A program made the translations under genes and the position numbers. This document shows, piece after piece, positions 13,487 through 26,600 of a stretch of DNA of 64,000 bases. The notes beneath the pieces are model-generated. The model did not search any database, was not told where the DNA came from, and saw nothing but the letters and a program-made list of their open reading frames with translations. Source of the stretch: Ridgeia piscesae (Eukaryota > Annelida > Polychaeta > Sabellida > Siboglinidae); assembly GCA_025642075.2 (NCBI GenBank), contig JAODUO010001043.1:62001-126000 (forward strand), in the 5' to 3' direction. Positions within the stretch are counted from its first letter, which is position 1. Each line of letters starts with the position of its first letter.

Positions 13487-14291
13487 GACCTTGTGGACAA
13501 CCATTGTGTGTAGTGGAGAATACAATGGGGCTTCAGTTGAAAGAGATTCTTTTTGAAAGTGTTTGTTGGCAGACAGTAGATAATGTTTGGAGTAGAGTTC
13601 CTGTATATTACTGTAGTCTGTAGATGGAAGAAACTGCTAATTCAATGACAGTAGTTGCAACAAACATACATTATCATGAGCAGTGATGTGAAGAAGTTGT
13701 CAGGACTGTTGGAAATTGCCCATTTATGCAGGTTTTCACACAGTTTAGTGACTCAAAACTATTTTTTCTTAATAAGCTGGCATGTAGTTGTGTCTTGACA
13801 AGGGAGATGTTTCTCAAGAAATTAGTGTAAGGCAATGAAGGCAAAAGAAGAAGATCTTTTAAAGTTCACTAAATCAGTTACTGATTCTATAAATCAGACC
13901 AGTTGTCTCAGCAGGAACTGGTGGTCAGTCCAGACTTATCGCTATGACAACTGTGTTTACAGTTTGATTTTTATATACAAGTTGATTTTTATGGGCACAT
14001 ACATTATTTCTGGCACACTAATTGTAACCTGGTGGCTTGTATAGCCTCAAGATGTGTTCTTTAATATAAAAAACATAACACCAGTATTTTTTGAAGATAT
14101 TTTGTAAGAAATTCACTTACTTTGGAGCCTAACTTTTGAAACGTACAACATTTCAACCCATCAGCCATGAGTTGGTCATGTTTCAAAATATACACTAAGA
14201 GAACTTTTTACAAAATAACCAGATCTTGGGGCCATGAACAACATATGCCATGTCGTCCTGTGAAGCTGTTACATGTCACTGGTCACTGTAG
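13487..14291. other. unique DNA before syntrophin exon a
   Basis: Intronic, AT-rich; ends in an acceptor CACTGTAG at 14,291. No other feature seen. Confidence 0.55.
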
Positions 14292-14441
14292 GTGCGAGTG
14301 GGCACAGTGGTGGTGGAACTGGACGGTGAGCAGCATCACGTCCGGCTGAAGCTGTCCAGTGATGAGCTGAGTGTCCAGAAGGAGGAGCTGGCCTACACGG
14401 CCTCCCGCACTGACCATGTCGATGCCGCCGTCCTGGCCAAG
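14292..14441 (+). CDS. SNTG: syntrophin exon a (first visible)
   Basis: The exon begins after ACTGTAG and ends GCCAAG before GTGGGT, phase 0 to phase 0, 50 codons (VRVGTVVVELDG at the start). It has no methionine, so at least one exon lies upstream. The frame stays open past the donor, through a GT/GCATGT microsatellite and into the 25/27-mer array until 15,380. Confidence 0.9.
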
Positions 14442-14581
14442 GTGGGTCAACTAGTGCAAGCTGTGTCGGTCAGTGGGTGGTCAGTGTGTGTGCGTGCGTG
14501 CGTGTGCGTGCATGTGCATGTGCATGTGCATGTGCATGTGCATGTGCATGTGCATGTGCATGTGCATGTGCATGTGCATGC

Positions 14582-14639
<58 letters not shown>

Positions 14640-17600
14640 GTGCATGTGTGTGTGTCTGGGTATGTATGTGTCTCTCATCCTGTGGTCAGTCTCAGTGTCT
14701 CTCATCCTGTGGTCAGTCTCAGTGTCTCTCATCCTGTGGTCAGTCTCAGTGTGTCTCATCCTGTGGTCAGCCTCAAGTGTCTCATCCTGTGGTCAGTCTC
14801 AGTGTCTCTCATCCTGTGGTCAGCCTCAGTGTCTCTCATCCTGTGCTCAGTCTCAGTGTGTCTCATCCTGTGGTCAGCCTCAGTGTCTCTCATCCTGTGG
14901 TCAGCCTCAGTGTGTCTCATCCTGTGGGCAGCCTCAGTGTCTCTCATCCTGTGGTCAGTCTCAGTGTCTCATCCTGTGGTCAGTCTCAGTGTCTCTCATC
15001 CTGTGGTCAGTCTCAGTGTCTCTCATCCTGTGGTCAGTCTCAGTGTCTCTCATCCTGTGGTCAGTCTCAGTGTGTCTCATCCTGTGGTCAGCCTCAGTGT
15101 CTCATCCTGTGGTCAGCCTCAGTGTCTCATCCTGTGGTCAGCCTCAGTGTCTCTCATCCTGTGGTCAGCCTCAGTGTCTCTCATCCTGTGGTCAGCCTCA
15201 GTGTCTCTCATCCTGTGGTCAGCCTCAGTGTCTCTCATCCTGTGGTCAGTCTCAGTGTCTCTCATCCTGTGGTCAGTCTCAGTGTCTCTCATCCTGTGGT
15301 CAGTCTCAGTGTCTCTCATCCTGTGGTCAGCCTCAGTGTCTCATCCTGTGGTCAGCCTCAGTGTCTCATCCTGTGGTTAGCCTCAGTGTCTCTCATCCTG
15401 TGGTCAGTCTCAGTGTCTCTCATCCTGTGGTCAGCCTCAGTGTCTCTCATCCTGTGGTCAGCCTCAGTGTCTCTCATCCTGTGTCAGCTCAGTGTTCTCA
15501 TCCTGTGGTCAGCCTCAGTGTCTCTCATCCTGTGGTCAGCCTCAGTGTTCTCATCCTGTGGTCAGCCTCAGTGTCTCATCCTGTGGTCAGCCTCAGTGTC
15601 TCTCATCCTGTGGTCAGCCTCAGTGTCTCATCCTGTGGTCAGCTCAGTGTCTCTCATCCTGTGGTCAGCCTCAGTCTCTCATCCTGTGGTCAGTCTCAGT
15701 GTCTCTCATCCTGTGGTCAGCCTCAGTGTTCTCATCCGTGGTCAGCCTCAGTGTCTCATCCTGTGGTCAGCCTCAGTGTCTCATCCTGTGGTCACCTCAG
15801 TGTCTCATCCTGGTAGCCTCAGTGTCTCATCCTGTGGTCAGCCTCAGTGTCTCATCCTGTGGTCAGCCTCAGTGTCTCATCCTTGGTCAGCCTCGTGTCT
15901 CATCCTGTGGTCAGCCTCAGTGTCTCATCCGTGGTCAGCCTCAGGTCTCATCCGTGGTCAGCCTAGTGTCTCTCTCGTGGTCAGCCTCAGTGTCTCATCC
16001 GTGGTCAGCTCAGGTTCTCATCCGTGGTCAGCTCAGTGTTCTCATCGTGGTCAGCCTAGTGCTTCCTGTGGTCAGCCTCAGTGTCTCATCCTGTGGTCAG
16101 CCTCAGTGTTCTCATCCTTGGTCAGCCTCAGTGTCTCTCATCCGTGGTAGCCTCAGTGTCTCTCATCCTGTGGTCAGTCAGTGTCTCATCCTGTGGTCAG
16201 CCTAGTGTCTCATCCTGTGGTCAGCCTCAGTGTCTCATCCTGTGGTCAGCTCAGGCTCATCCGTGGTCAGCTCAGTGTTCTCATCCTGTGGTCAGCTCAG
16301 TGTCTCATCCTGTGGTCAGCTCAGTGTTCTCATCCTGTGGTCAGCTCAGTGTCTCATCCTGTGGTCAGCCTCAGTTCTCATCCTGTGTAGCCTCAGTGTC
16401 TCATCCTGTGGTCAGCTAGTGTCTCTCATCCTGTGGTCAGCCTCAGTGTCTCATCCTGTGGTCAGCCTCAGTGTCTCATCCTGTGCTCAGCTCAGTGTCT
16501 CATCGTGGTCAGCCTCAGTGTCTCATCCTGTGGTCAGCTCAGTGTTCTCATCCTGTGGCAGCTCAGTGTCTCATCCTGTGGTCAGTCTCAGTGTCTCATC
16601 CTGTGGTCAGCTCAGTGTCTCATCCTGTGGTCAGTCTCAGTGTCTCATCCTGTGGTCAGCTCAGTGTCTCTCATCCTGTGGTCAGCTCAGTTCTCATCTG
16701 TGGTCAGCTCAGTGTTCTCATCCTGTGCTCAGTCTCATCCTGTGGTCAGCCTCAGTGTCTCATCCTGTGGTTAGCCTCAGTGTCTCTCATCCTGTGGTCA
16801 GCCTCAGTGTCTCATCCTGTGGTCAGCCTCAGTGTCTCTCATCCTGTGGTCAGCCTCAGTGTCTCATCCTGTGGTCAGCCTCAGTGTCTCTCATCCTGTG
16901 GTCAGCCTCAGGGTCTCTCATCCCGTGGTCAGCCTAAGTGTCTCTCATCCTGTGGTCAGCCTCAGTGTCTCATCCCGTGGTCAGCCTCAGTGTCTCTCAT
17001 CCCGTGGTCAGTCTCAGGGTCTCTCATCCCGTGGTCAGCCTCAGTGTCTCTCATCCCGTGGTCAGCCTAAGTGTCTCTCATCCTGTGGTCAGCCTCAGTG
17101 TCTCATCCTGTGGTCAGCCTCAGTGTGTCTCATCCTATGGTCAGCCTCAGTGTCTCTCATCCTGTGGTCAGCCTCAGTGTCTCTCATCCTGTGGTCAGCC
17201 TCAGTGTCTCATCCTGTGGTCAGCCTAAGTGTCTCTCATCCTGTGGTCAGCCTCAGTGTGTCTCATCCTGTGGTCAGTCTCAGTGTGTCTCATCCTGTGG
17301 TCAGTCTCAGTGTGTCTCATCCTGTGGTCAGCCTCAGTGTCTCATCCTGTGGTCAGCCTCAGTGTGTCTCATCCTGTGGTCAGCCTCAGTGTCTCTCATC
17401 CTGTGGTCAGCCTCAGTGTCTCTCATCCTGTGGTCAGCCTCAGTGTCTCTCATCCTGTGGTCAGCCTAAGTGTCTCTCATCCTGTGGTCAGCCTCAGTGT
17501 CTCTCATCCTGTGGTCAGCCTCAGTGTCTCATCCTGTGGTCAGCCTCAGTGTCTCATCCTGTGGTCAGCCTCAGGGTCTCTCATCCGTGGTCAGCCTCAG

Positions 17601-20600
17601 TGTCTCATCCTGTGGTCAGCCTCAGTGTCTCTCATCCTGTGGTCAGTCTCAGTGTCTCTCATCCTGTGGTCAGTCTCAGTGTCTCTCATCCTGTGGTCAG
17701 CCTCAGTGTCTCTCATCCTGTGGTCAGTCTCAGTGTCTCTCATCCTGTGGTCAGCCTCAGTGTCTCTCATCCTGTGGTCAGCCTCAGTGTCTCTCATCCT
17801 GTGGTCAGCCTCAGTGTCTCTCATCCTGTGGTCAGCCTCAGTGTCTCATCCTGTGGTCAGCCTCAGTGTCTCTCATCCTGTGGTCAGCCTCAGTGTCTCT
17901 CATCCTGTGGTCAGCCTCAGTGTCTCTCATCCTGTGGTCAGTCTCAGTGTCTCTCATCCTGTGGTCAGCCTCAGTGTCTCTCATCCTGTGGTCAGCCTCA
18001 GTGTCTCTCATCCTGTGGTCAGCCTCAGTGTCTCTCATCCTGTGGTCAGCCTAAGTGTCTCATCCTGTGGTCAGCCTCAGTGTCTCTCATCCTGTGGTCA
18101 GCCTCAGTGTCTCATCCTGTGGTCAGCCTCAGTGTCTCTCATCCTGTGGTCAGCCTCAGGGTCTCTCATCCCGTGGTCAGCCTAAGTGTCTCTCATCCTG
18201 TGGTCAGCCTCAGTGTCTCATCCCGTGGTCAGCCTCAGTGTCTCTCATCCCGTGGTCAGTCTCAGGGTCTCTCATCCCGTGGTCAGCCTCAGTGTCTCTC
18301 ATCCCGTGGTCAGCCTAAGTGTCTCTCATCCTGTGGTCAGCCTCAGTGTCTCATCCTGTGGTCAGCCTCAGTGTGTCTCATCCTATGGTCAGCATCAGTG
18401 TCTATCATCCTGTGGTCAGCCTCAGTGTCTCTCATCCTGTGGTCAGCCTCAGTGTCTCTCATCCTGTGGTCAGCCTAAGTGTCTCTCATCCTGTGGTCAG
18501 CCTCAGTGTGTCTCATCCTGTGGTCAGTCTCAGTGTGTCTCATCCTGTGGTCAGCCTCAGTGTCTCATCCTGTGGTCAGCCTCAGTGTGTCTCATCCTGT
18601 GGTCAGCCTCAGTGTGTCTCATCCTGTGGTCAGCCTCAGTGTCTCTCATCCTGTGGTCAGCCTCAGTGTCTCTCATCCTGTGGTCAGCCTCAGTGTCTCT
18701 CATCCTGTGGTCAGCCTCAGTGTCTCTCATCCTGTGGTCAGCCTCAGTGTCTCATCCTGTGGTCAGCCTCAGTGTCTCTCATCCTGTGGTCAGTCTCAGG
18801 GTCTCTCATCCTGTGGTCAGCCTCTGTGTCTCTCATCCCTGGTCAGCCTAAGTGTCTCTCATCCTGTGGTCAGCCTCAGTGTGTCTCATCCTGTGGTCAG
18901 TCTCAGTGTGTCTCATCCTGTGGTCAGCCTCAGTGTCTCATCCTGTGGTCAGCCTCAGTGTGTCTCATCCTGTGGTCAGCCTCAGTGTCTCATCCTATGG
19001 TCAGCCTCAGTGTCTCTCATCCTGTGGTCAGTCTCAATGTCTCTCATCCTGTGGTCAGCCTCAGTGTGTCTCACATAGATCTACTGTCTATGTCTCTCAC
19101 TTCCCGCCCCTCTGTGTTCCCAGGAGCGGACTGTCCAGATCCGGCGGGAGCGAGTGGGTGGACTGGGCCTGAGTGTGAAGGGAGGCGCTGAACACAACCT
19201 CCCCATCCTCATCTCACGCATCTTCAAGGACCAGGCAGGTACGGAGGCGGGAGTAATTGTTTTGTTAATAATTGCTCACTTTTCTCGCCCTGTTTTACTC
19301 TAAAAGTCAAACTGTGAGATTCTGTTTTGTGACAATGTGTTGCAGGCTTCCTGGCAAAGCTTTCTGAATGGTCAGTTTTGGTCATTAAAGAATGATTAAT
19401 GTTGGCACAGAAATGAAAGTTAAAATAAAAATGCAGACGTCTGTGATGAATTGTGCTTTTTTTTTCTTTTTTCTTATAAAATATACAATGTATCTCGTGC
19501 TCTTAATGTTAAATTTAGTAATCTGCCTAATTGATGTGGTTTGGTGTAGAAAACATAATGTTTTTCGAGTGAAATAAACATGAATGTGCTCCAGGTTGTT
19601 CAACAGAGTTATCAGTAAACGAGGGAATACAAAACGTGCGTTACATAATGAGGCAGGGATCAGATACAGTTCATAATTGCAGTATTGCAACCAATTGATG
19701 TTCCTGTAATAACCTGTAATGACACAATGACATCATAATGATGTCATGTTGTCTGTCCTAGCTGACAGCACGGGTCAAGTGTTTGTGGGTGACGCCATTC
19801 TCAAGGTCAGTGTTGCTTCTGTTTGTGAAACTTTAGCTTTGTTAAAACTCTGATTTTATCATTTCATTAAACTAATTGTGTACAATAATTATTGATAACC
19901 AAGAATTTGCTGGAGGCGTATTGTTCTATAATATCCATTCACATATTTCAATACTTATGTTTGCTTTGATGAAGAAGTAGAGCACGAAGGCTGTATTTGG
20001 TCAGGATATTGCACATATGGATTTGAAACTTTTTAAAGAATTTAAAAGGAAAAAGTAAATTTTTCTATGGTGGAGTATCCAGTCCTCAAAACTGACCAAG
20101 GCACCATGACAGACCTATTTGCACCATCTCAAATTATCTGGGAAGCAAAATGCTACTATTTTATAAACTATGAATATCACACTGACTTTCACCTTAGACC
20201 CTTCTAAACTTGACCTTTGTGTTTCAGGTGAATGGGACATGTATCGAGAAGTACAGCCACGACGAGGCTGTCTGTGCACTCAAGAATGCTGGGCCCCATG
20301 TGACGCTGGTGCTCAAGTACTTCCCATCAGCTTCCGTGTTCCTCGCCAAAGGTGATTAGTTACATCATGTCACATGGTTATTCTACCGACACACACAGTT
20401 GTTGCTTTCACTTTGAGCTGTATTCCGCGATTTTCATCTATACTTCTATTCATAAAATAATTCAGAATTTTAATACTGCTCATGGGAAAAAAGTTATATT
20501 TTGCTATCAGTATTATGTATTGAGAACAACATGAGATGTCTTTCTTGTTTTTGTTTTCAATAGTTCCTTTATTCAAAACATTTGATTACAATCAGTTATG

Positions 20601-23600
20601 TTTGTATTGATTTCTTCTCTGTCTTAGTTGAAAAAATATCTCAGCTTTTTTGTAGTCATTAACCATAAACTCGAAACTTTATTTTTATAGAATTGAATTA
20701 TATTTGTGTGTGTCAACTACACGTAGACATTTCATTAGCAGTTCAGTGGAGAATGTCAACATTAACTGAGACATCAGTATCTCCCTGATCTGTAGTGTAC
20801 CATACACGATAACTACCCTGGGGTATAATAACTGTAGATAAACTGAATGTTTCTTTATTATGCAACTGATAAAACATTGGCTGACAATAACAGCAACATT
20901 GTCTGATCGTATCAGACATGATTGTGGAATCTAATCTTCATAATGAGCGAGCTAACATACTGCGGCTGTGGTACACATTAGTAAAGTGTGTTGTGTGAAT
21001 GTGTTGTTTCAGCGCGGTGGAACCACGAGAGCCAACACTCGGTATGTGGGTTTGTTTTGTTCGGCACGGTAAGGGACCAGCACTACACTAGTGAGTGTGT
21101 TCTGTTGGGGGAAATGTCAAAAATGGTAAAATAATTTATTGCTTAACCATGAATGATAAAGAAGTGTCCTGCATCACATATGCATGATAGATGCCATGTC
21201 AAGCATCAGCTCTGTGAACACTGCACCTGAGCATGCAACTATTTCTATTCTATCTGATTACTTTGTTATTTCCTCTATTTACTTATGGAACATACAATGA
21301 AACCTGTTTGTTGTCACTTGAGCCAACTTAATGTCAAACATTACTGGTCTGAGAGTGACTTAAATGGCTTTCATTGTATAAGTGCATGCCTTACACATAT
21401 TTCTACTACAAAGGGATCATAAGTATTCCAACTTTTCTTGGCAGAATATCATTAAAGGAAACAAAAATTCTTCTCATATCACATAACAGGATCCCAGTGT
21501 TTAATTGCCATCAGTGTCAAATGTCCTGACTAAAGAATTCTAGCCAAATTATCAATAACAAACTGCAATATTTATTATCAATAATTTACCAGGTATTTAG
21601 CATCACACACATCCTTTCTAGCGGTGAAACAGCATGCCCTAAATTATTCATTTCTAAGCTGGTTGGGGATATGTAAAATAAATTATTCACTACACATTAT
21701 ATGGAGAATGTCTCTTCAACATGTTTGCATGTTAATATGTAATGCAGTGAATTTCACATTTTCTTGATATAATTAGAATTGGTAGTTTGATTACTTTTTA
21801 CGAAACAAACTTGCAGTCTCAAAGTAGTTTACAGAAGTGAAGTGTTTTAGTTCTACGTGGTCAACTTGAAATGCACTTTTATGTTTGCACCTAATTAACC
21901 TTTTTTTACCAGTGCTTGGGAAATGGTGGACATATCTTTGAGATTCATATTATACTGCCAAATATGTATTAACAAGATCAAAAGTTGTCTGACATAGTAT
22001 ATTTTAATAACCAAATGGCAGCCGTAAATATACATGTGTAATTCGTTGTTCAAATATAAGATGCAAAATTGATTGATTATGAAGATTGCTGTTTTGTGGT
22101 TATCTGGATTTGACTTGATTTTGATGGTGAGCACTTAATCAACATACTCGTCCAACCATTTTTCATACAGGTGTAAACTAGGCTGACCATCTCAACTGTG
22201 GTCAAGCAGACTCTCTCTACTTGCACTGACCACTTGTTTGCACCTGCTGACCACACTGAACTGTTTTCTCTGAGTTCGTAGTTGGCCAGTCTTTCTGTCG
22301 CCACAGAACCTATTTTCTACCACTGCATGTCTCAGTACTTCTCTATGCACTCATGGTTTAACAAACGTTGCATCAATTAAGGTCTCTCTCTCCTTTAATG
22401 CTCTTTCTGTCAGTCGATCGTGTCATGCTTACAGTCCTCCAGTAGTGGAGAGTTCACAGAGAGTCAGTGGACAGACGTCCTGAGTGTGCGTCTACTGGGA
22501 GCCTACGTCACCCGCTACAAGCAGGGCACTGATGAACTCAGGTAAGTCTGTTCGCTGACGGAAGGACGGATGGAGTGACAGACAGACATACACACGCACA
22601 GGCAGACAGACAGACATATATACACAGTCATCAAAATGTGATATGTATAGACAGAAAACATGTTCTTTTATTGTTCACACACAGTTACACATGACACACA
22701 CACACACATCTGTTATCTTCTTCTGCCGCTGTCAGCAGCTTCTATTTCTTAGTTTCTCCTTCTGCAGTCTCTGCACAAGTCCTCATTCAGTCTCTGTACA
22801 AGTCCTCATTCAGTCTCTGTACAAGTCCTCATTCAGTCTCTGTACAAGTCCTCATTCAATATCTGTACAAGTCCTCATCCAGTCTCTGTACAAGTCCTCA
22901 TTTAGTATCTGAACAAGTCCTCATTCAGTCTCTGTACAAGTCCTCATTCAGTCTCTGTACAAGTCCTCATCTCAGTCTCTGTACAAGTCCTCATCCAGTC
23001 TCTGTACAAGTCCTCATTCAGTATCTGAACAAGTCCTCATTCAGTCTCTGTACAAGTCCTCATTCAGTCTCTGTACAAGTCCTCATCCAGTCTCTGTACA
23101 AGTCCTCATTCAGTATCTGAACAAGTCCTCATTCAGTCTCTGTACAAGTCCTCATCCAGTCTCTGTACAAGTCCTCATTCAGTATCTGTACAAGTCCTCA
23201 TTCAGTCTCTGTACAAGTCCTCATTCAGTCTCTGTACAAGTCCTCATTCAGTCTCTGTACAAGTCCTCATTCAGTCTCTGTACAAGTCCTCATTCAGTCT
23301 CTGTACAAGTCCTCATCAGTCTCTGTACAAGTCCTCATTCAGTATCTGAACAAGTCCTCATTCAGTCTCTGTACAAGTCCTCATTCAGTCTATGTACAAG
23401 TCCTCATTCAGTATCTGTACAAGTCCTCATTCAGTCTCTGTACAAGTCCTATTTCAGTCTTGTACAAGTCCTCATTCATATCTGTACAAGTCCTCATTCA
23501 GTCTCTGTACAAGTCCTCATTCAGTCTCTGTACAAGTCCTCATTTCAGTCTATGTACAAGTCCTCATTCAGTATCTGTACAAGTCCTCATTCAGTCTCTG

Positions 23601-26600
23601 TACAAGTCCTCATTCAGTCTCTGTACAAGTCCTCATTCAGTCTATGTACAAGTCCTCATTCAGTATCTGTACAAGTCCTCATTCAGTCTCTGTACAAGTC
23701 CTCATTCAGTCTCTGTACAAGTCCTCATTCAGTCTATGTACAAGTCCTCATTCAATATCTGTACAAGTCCTCACTCAGTCTCTGTACAAGTCCTCACTCA
23801 GTCTCTGTACAAGTCCTCATTCAGTCTCTGTACAAGTCCTCATTCAGTCTCTGTACAAGTCCTCATTCAGTCTCTGTACAAGCCCCCTTTACTTGTACAA
23901 GTTACTGTCTCTGTACAAGTCCTCATTCAGTCTCTGTACAAGTCCTCATTCAGTCTCTGTACAAGCACTCACTTGTGACTGTTGTGTACATGTGTATTCA
24001 AGCACTCACTTGTGATTGGTGTGTAACTGTGTATTCAAGCACTCACTTGTGATTGGTGTGTAAATGTGTATTCAAACACTCACTTGTGATTGGTGTGTAA
24101 CTGTGTATTCAAGCACTCACTTGTGACTGGTGTGTAACTGTGTATTCAAGCACTCACTTGTAACTGGTGTGTAACTGTGTATTCAAACATTCACTTGTGA
24201 TTGGTGTGTAACTGTGTATTCAAGCACTCACTTGTGACTTGGTGTGTAAATGTGTATTCAAGCACTCACTTGTGATTGGTGTGTAACTGTGTATTCAAGC
24301 ACTCACTTGTGACTGGTGTGTAACTGTGTATTCAAGCACTCACTTGTGATTGGTGTGTAACTGTGTATTCAAGCACTCACTTGTGATTGGTGTGTAACTG
24401 TGTATTCAAACACTCACTTGTGACTGGTGTGTAACTGTGTATTCAAGCACTCACTTGTGATTGGTGTGTAAACGTGTATTCAAGCACTCACTTGTGATTG
24501 GTGTGTAACTGTGTATTCAAACACTCACTTGTGACTGGTGTGTAACTGTGTATTCAAACACTCACTTGTGATTGGTGTGTAAACGTGTATTCAAACACTC
24601 ACATGTGACTGTGTGTAACTGTTTATTCAAACACTCACATGTGACTGGTGTGTAACTGTGTATTCAAACACTCACATGTGACTGGTGTGTAACTGTGTAT
24701 TCAAACACTCACACGTGACTGGTGTGTAACTGTGTATTCAAACACTCACATGTGACTGGTGTGTAACTGTGTATTCAAACACTCACATGTGACTGGTGTG
24801 TAACTGTGCATTCAAACACTCACTTGTGACTGGTGTGTAACTGTGCATTCAAACACTCACTTGTGATTGGTTGTTCTTGTTGCAGACCAAACAGTTTTGA
24901 AGTGATTGCTGTAGACGGGTCATCTACGGGTGTCATCCAGCTGGGCACTGAGGAGGAGATGAATGATTGGATAAACAGCATCGGTCAGGTGACCTCTGAC
25001 CTGAACAGTCGAACAGTGCGTTGGCTTTTCAAAACATTTCATGTTGTGTTAATCGTATCTCTTTAAAGTTGAATTAAGTTTTATCTAGTTTTTATTATTT
25101 TATAAATGTATTAAAAAGTTTGCATATCTGATCATTCGCATTTGTTTAAATGAGATTTGTAAAATATATTAACTTATTTCTTTTAGTATATTATTAATGT
25201 ACTTGTATTCCTGAGTAAATATGATCTCGTTATTCTATGAATGTATGCGTGTGTTCACGTGGCAGAACTGTTTTCAAGCCAAAATCAATTTACACTTCTG
25301 CACCAAGTAACACAATGAAGAATTTGACAAAGTGTCACCAGTTATTTTTATTTATCACTTTATTTGATCACTTTATACACTCAGTCATTGTCATTTTCTT
25401 TTAGATGTTGATGGCAAATAGAAAGTTCCCTCCTGGAGAACAGGTGAGTATTTGAATGAATGAAACGTGTGAAGTTTCACATAATTCCTCCATAAGCAAT
25501 GAACAAACAAGTGAGTAGACCAGTGGCACTAAACAGCCGCCAGTAGAGCTTCAACTGTACTGTCAAATATTACAGTTTTCAGGTGATTAACTAGTCAGTT
25601 ACATTTCAGTTTTACCCATTTTTGCACCTGGCATAGATAGTGGTGGATTTACTAATGGGCTACACGCTGTAAATGCTGCCTGGTTGAAGCTTTTGAGAGA
25701 GAGTGAGTTCGACTGACTGGTCTGTCTGAGGAAGTGTGAACTGCTCCCAGCAGATGCCACATTATATAAGAACTCTGTTACTTAAATTTATTTGTTCTAT
25801 TTAATGAAGACTGCATCCATTTGATTCCATTGTAGCCAGAGCATTTCTCGTTCTAATGTTATTTCTACAACATTTCTCACTAGGTGGTGCATATGTGCTG
25901 GTCGTGCGAACGTGTCAGTAATGCCAAATACTGGTCGTCATGGAAACCGATATTCCTCGCACTGAAAGGTGCCGAGATGATGATGTTTGATACACCTCCG
26001 GTAGGTGTCTCGTCTGTGATGTGTTCCTTTGCAAAATGTATAAAGTACAGTACATGTAATTTGTCTTCAGTGGACGTCTTTAATCAAAATGTTGTTTATG
26101 CTGCAGAGCTAATATAAAGGGAGATCTACCATCTTAATAACTTCCTCTGTTGACTATTTCTTTTAATTTGTTACTCATCATTTTACAGACATATTGTTGC
26201 ATTACAAAATTTAAAATGCTTAGTAAAACTTATTACGTATGGAACGTTTTTGGGCAGTTCTACAATTGGTCAAGCACTTTCACATATGCTGCTGTCATAC
26301 TGAATATGTTTGTAATTTCTTTTTGCAGTTAGAATCTCGAGACTGGTCACGATGTCGGAACTCTGCCCTGATACATGAGTGTCTCTTCTGTGTTCTCAAA
26401 GTAATTGGAACATTAATACTCTCAGTTTATGTGATAACATTAATACTCTCAGTTTATGTGATAACATTAATACTCTCAGTTTATGTGATAACATTAATAC
26501 TCTCAATTTATGTGATAACATAAATACTCTCAGTTTATGTGATAACATTAATACTCTCAGTTTATGTGATAACATTAATACTCTCAGTTTATGTGATAAC

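Larger units (their letters stand above)
25016..26328 (+). other. syntrophin introns around exons h and i
   Basis: Unique AT-rich intron sequence apart from the two exons. No array is present, so these introns show what unamplified introns of this gene look like (300-450 bp). Confidence 0.65.

Noticed and set aside
14473..19191. Cys/Ser-rich and Val/Cys-rich ORFs (SSCGQPQCL, VCVCV, HVHVHV repeats)
   Set aside because: Translation of a GT microsatellite and the 25/27-mer array in an intron; no codon signature of a protein.
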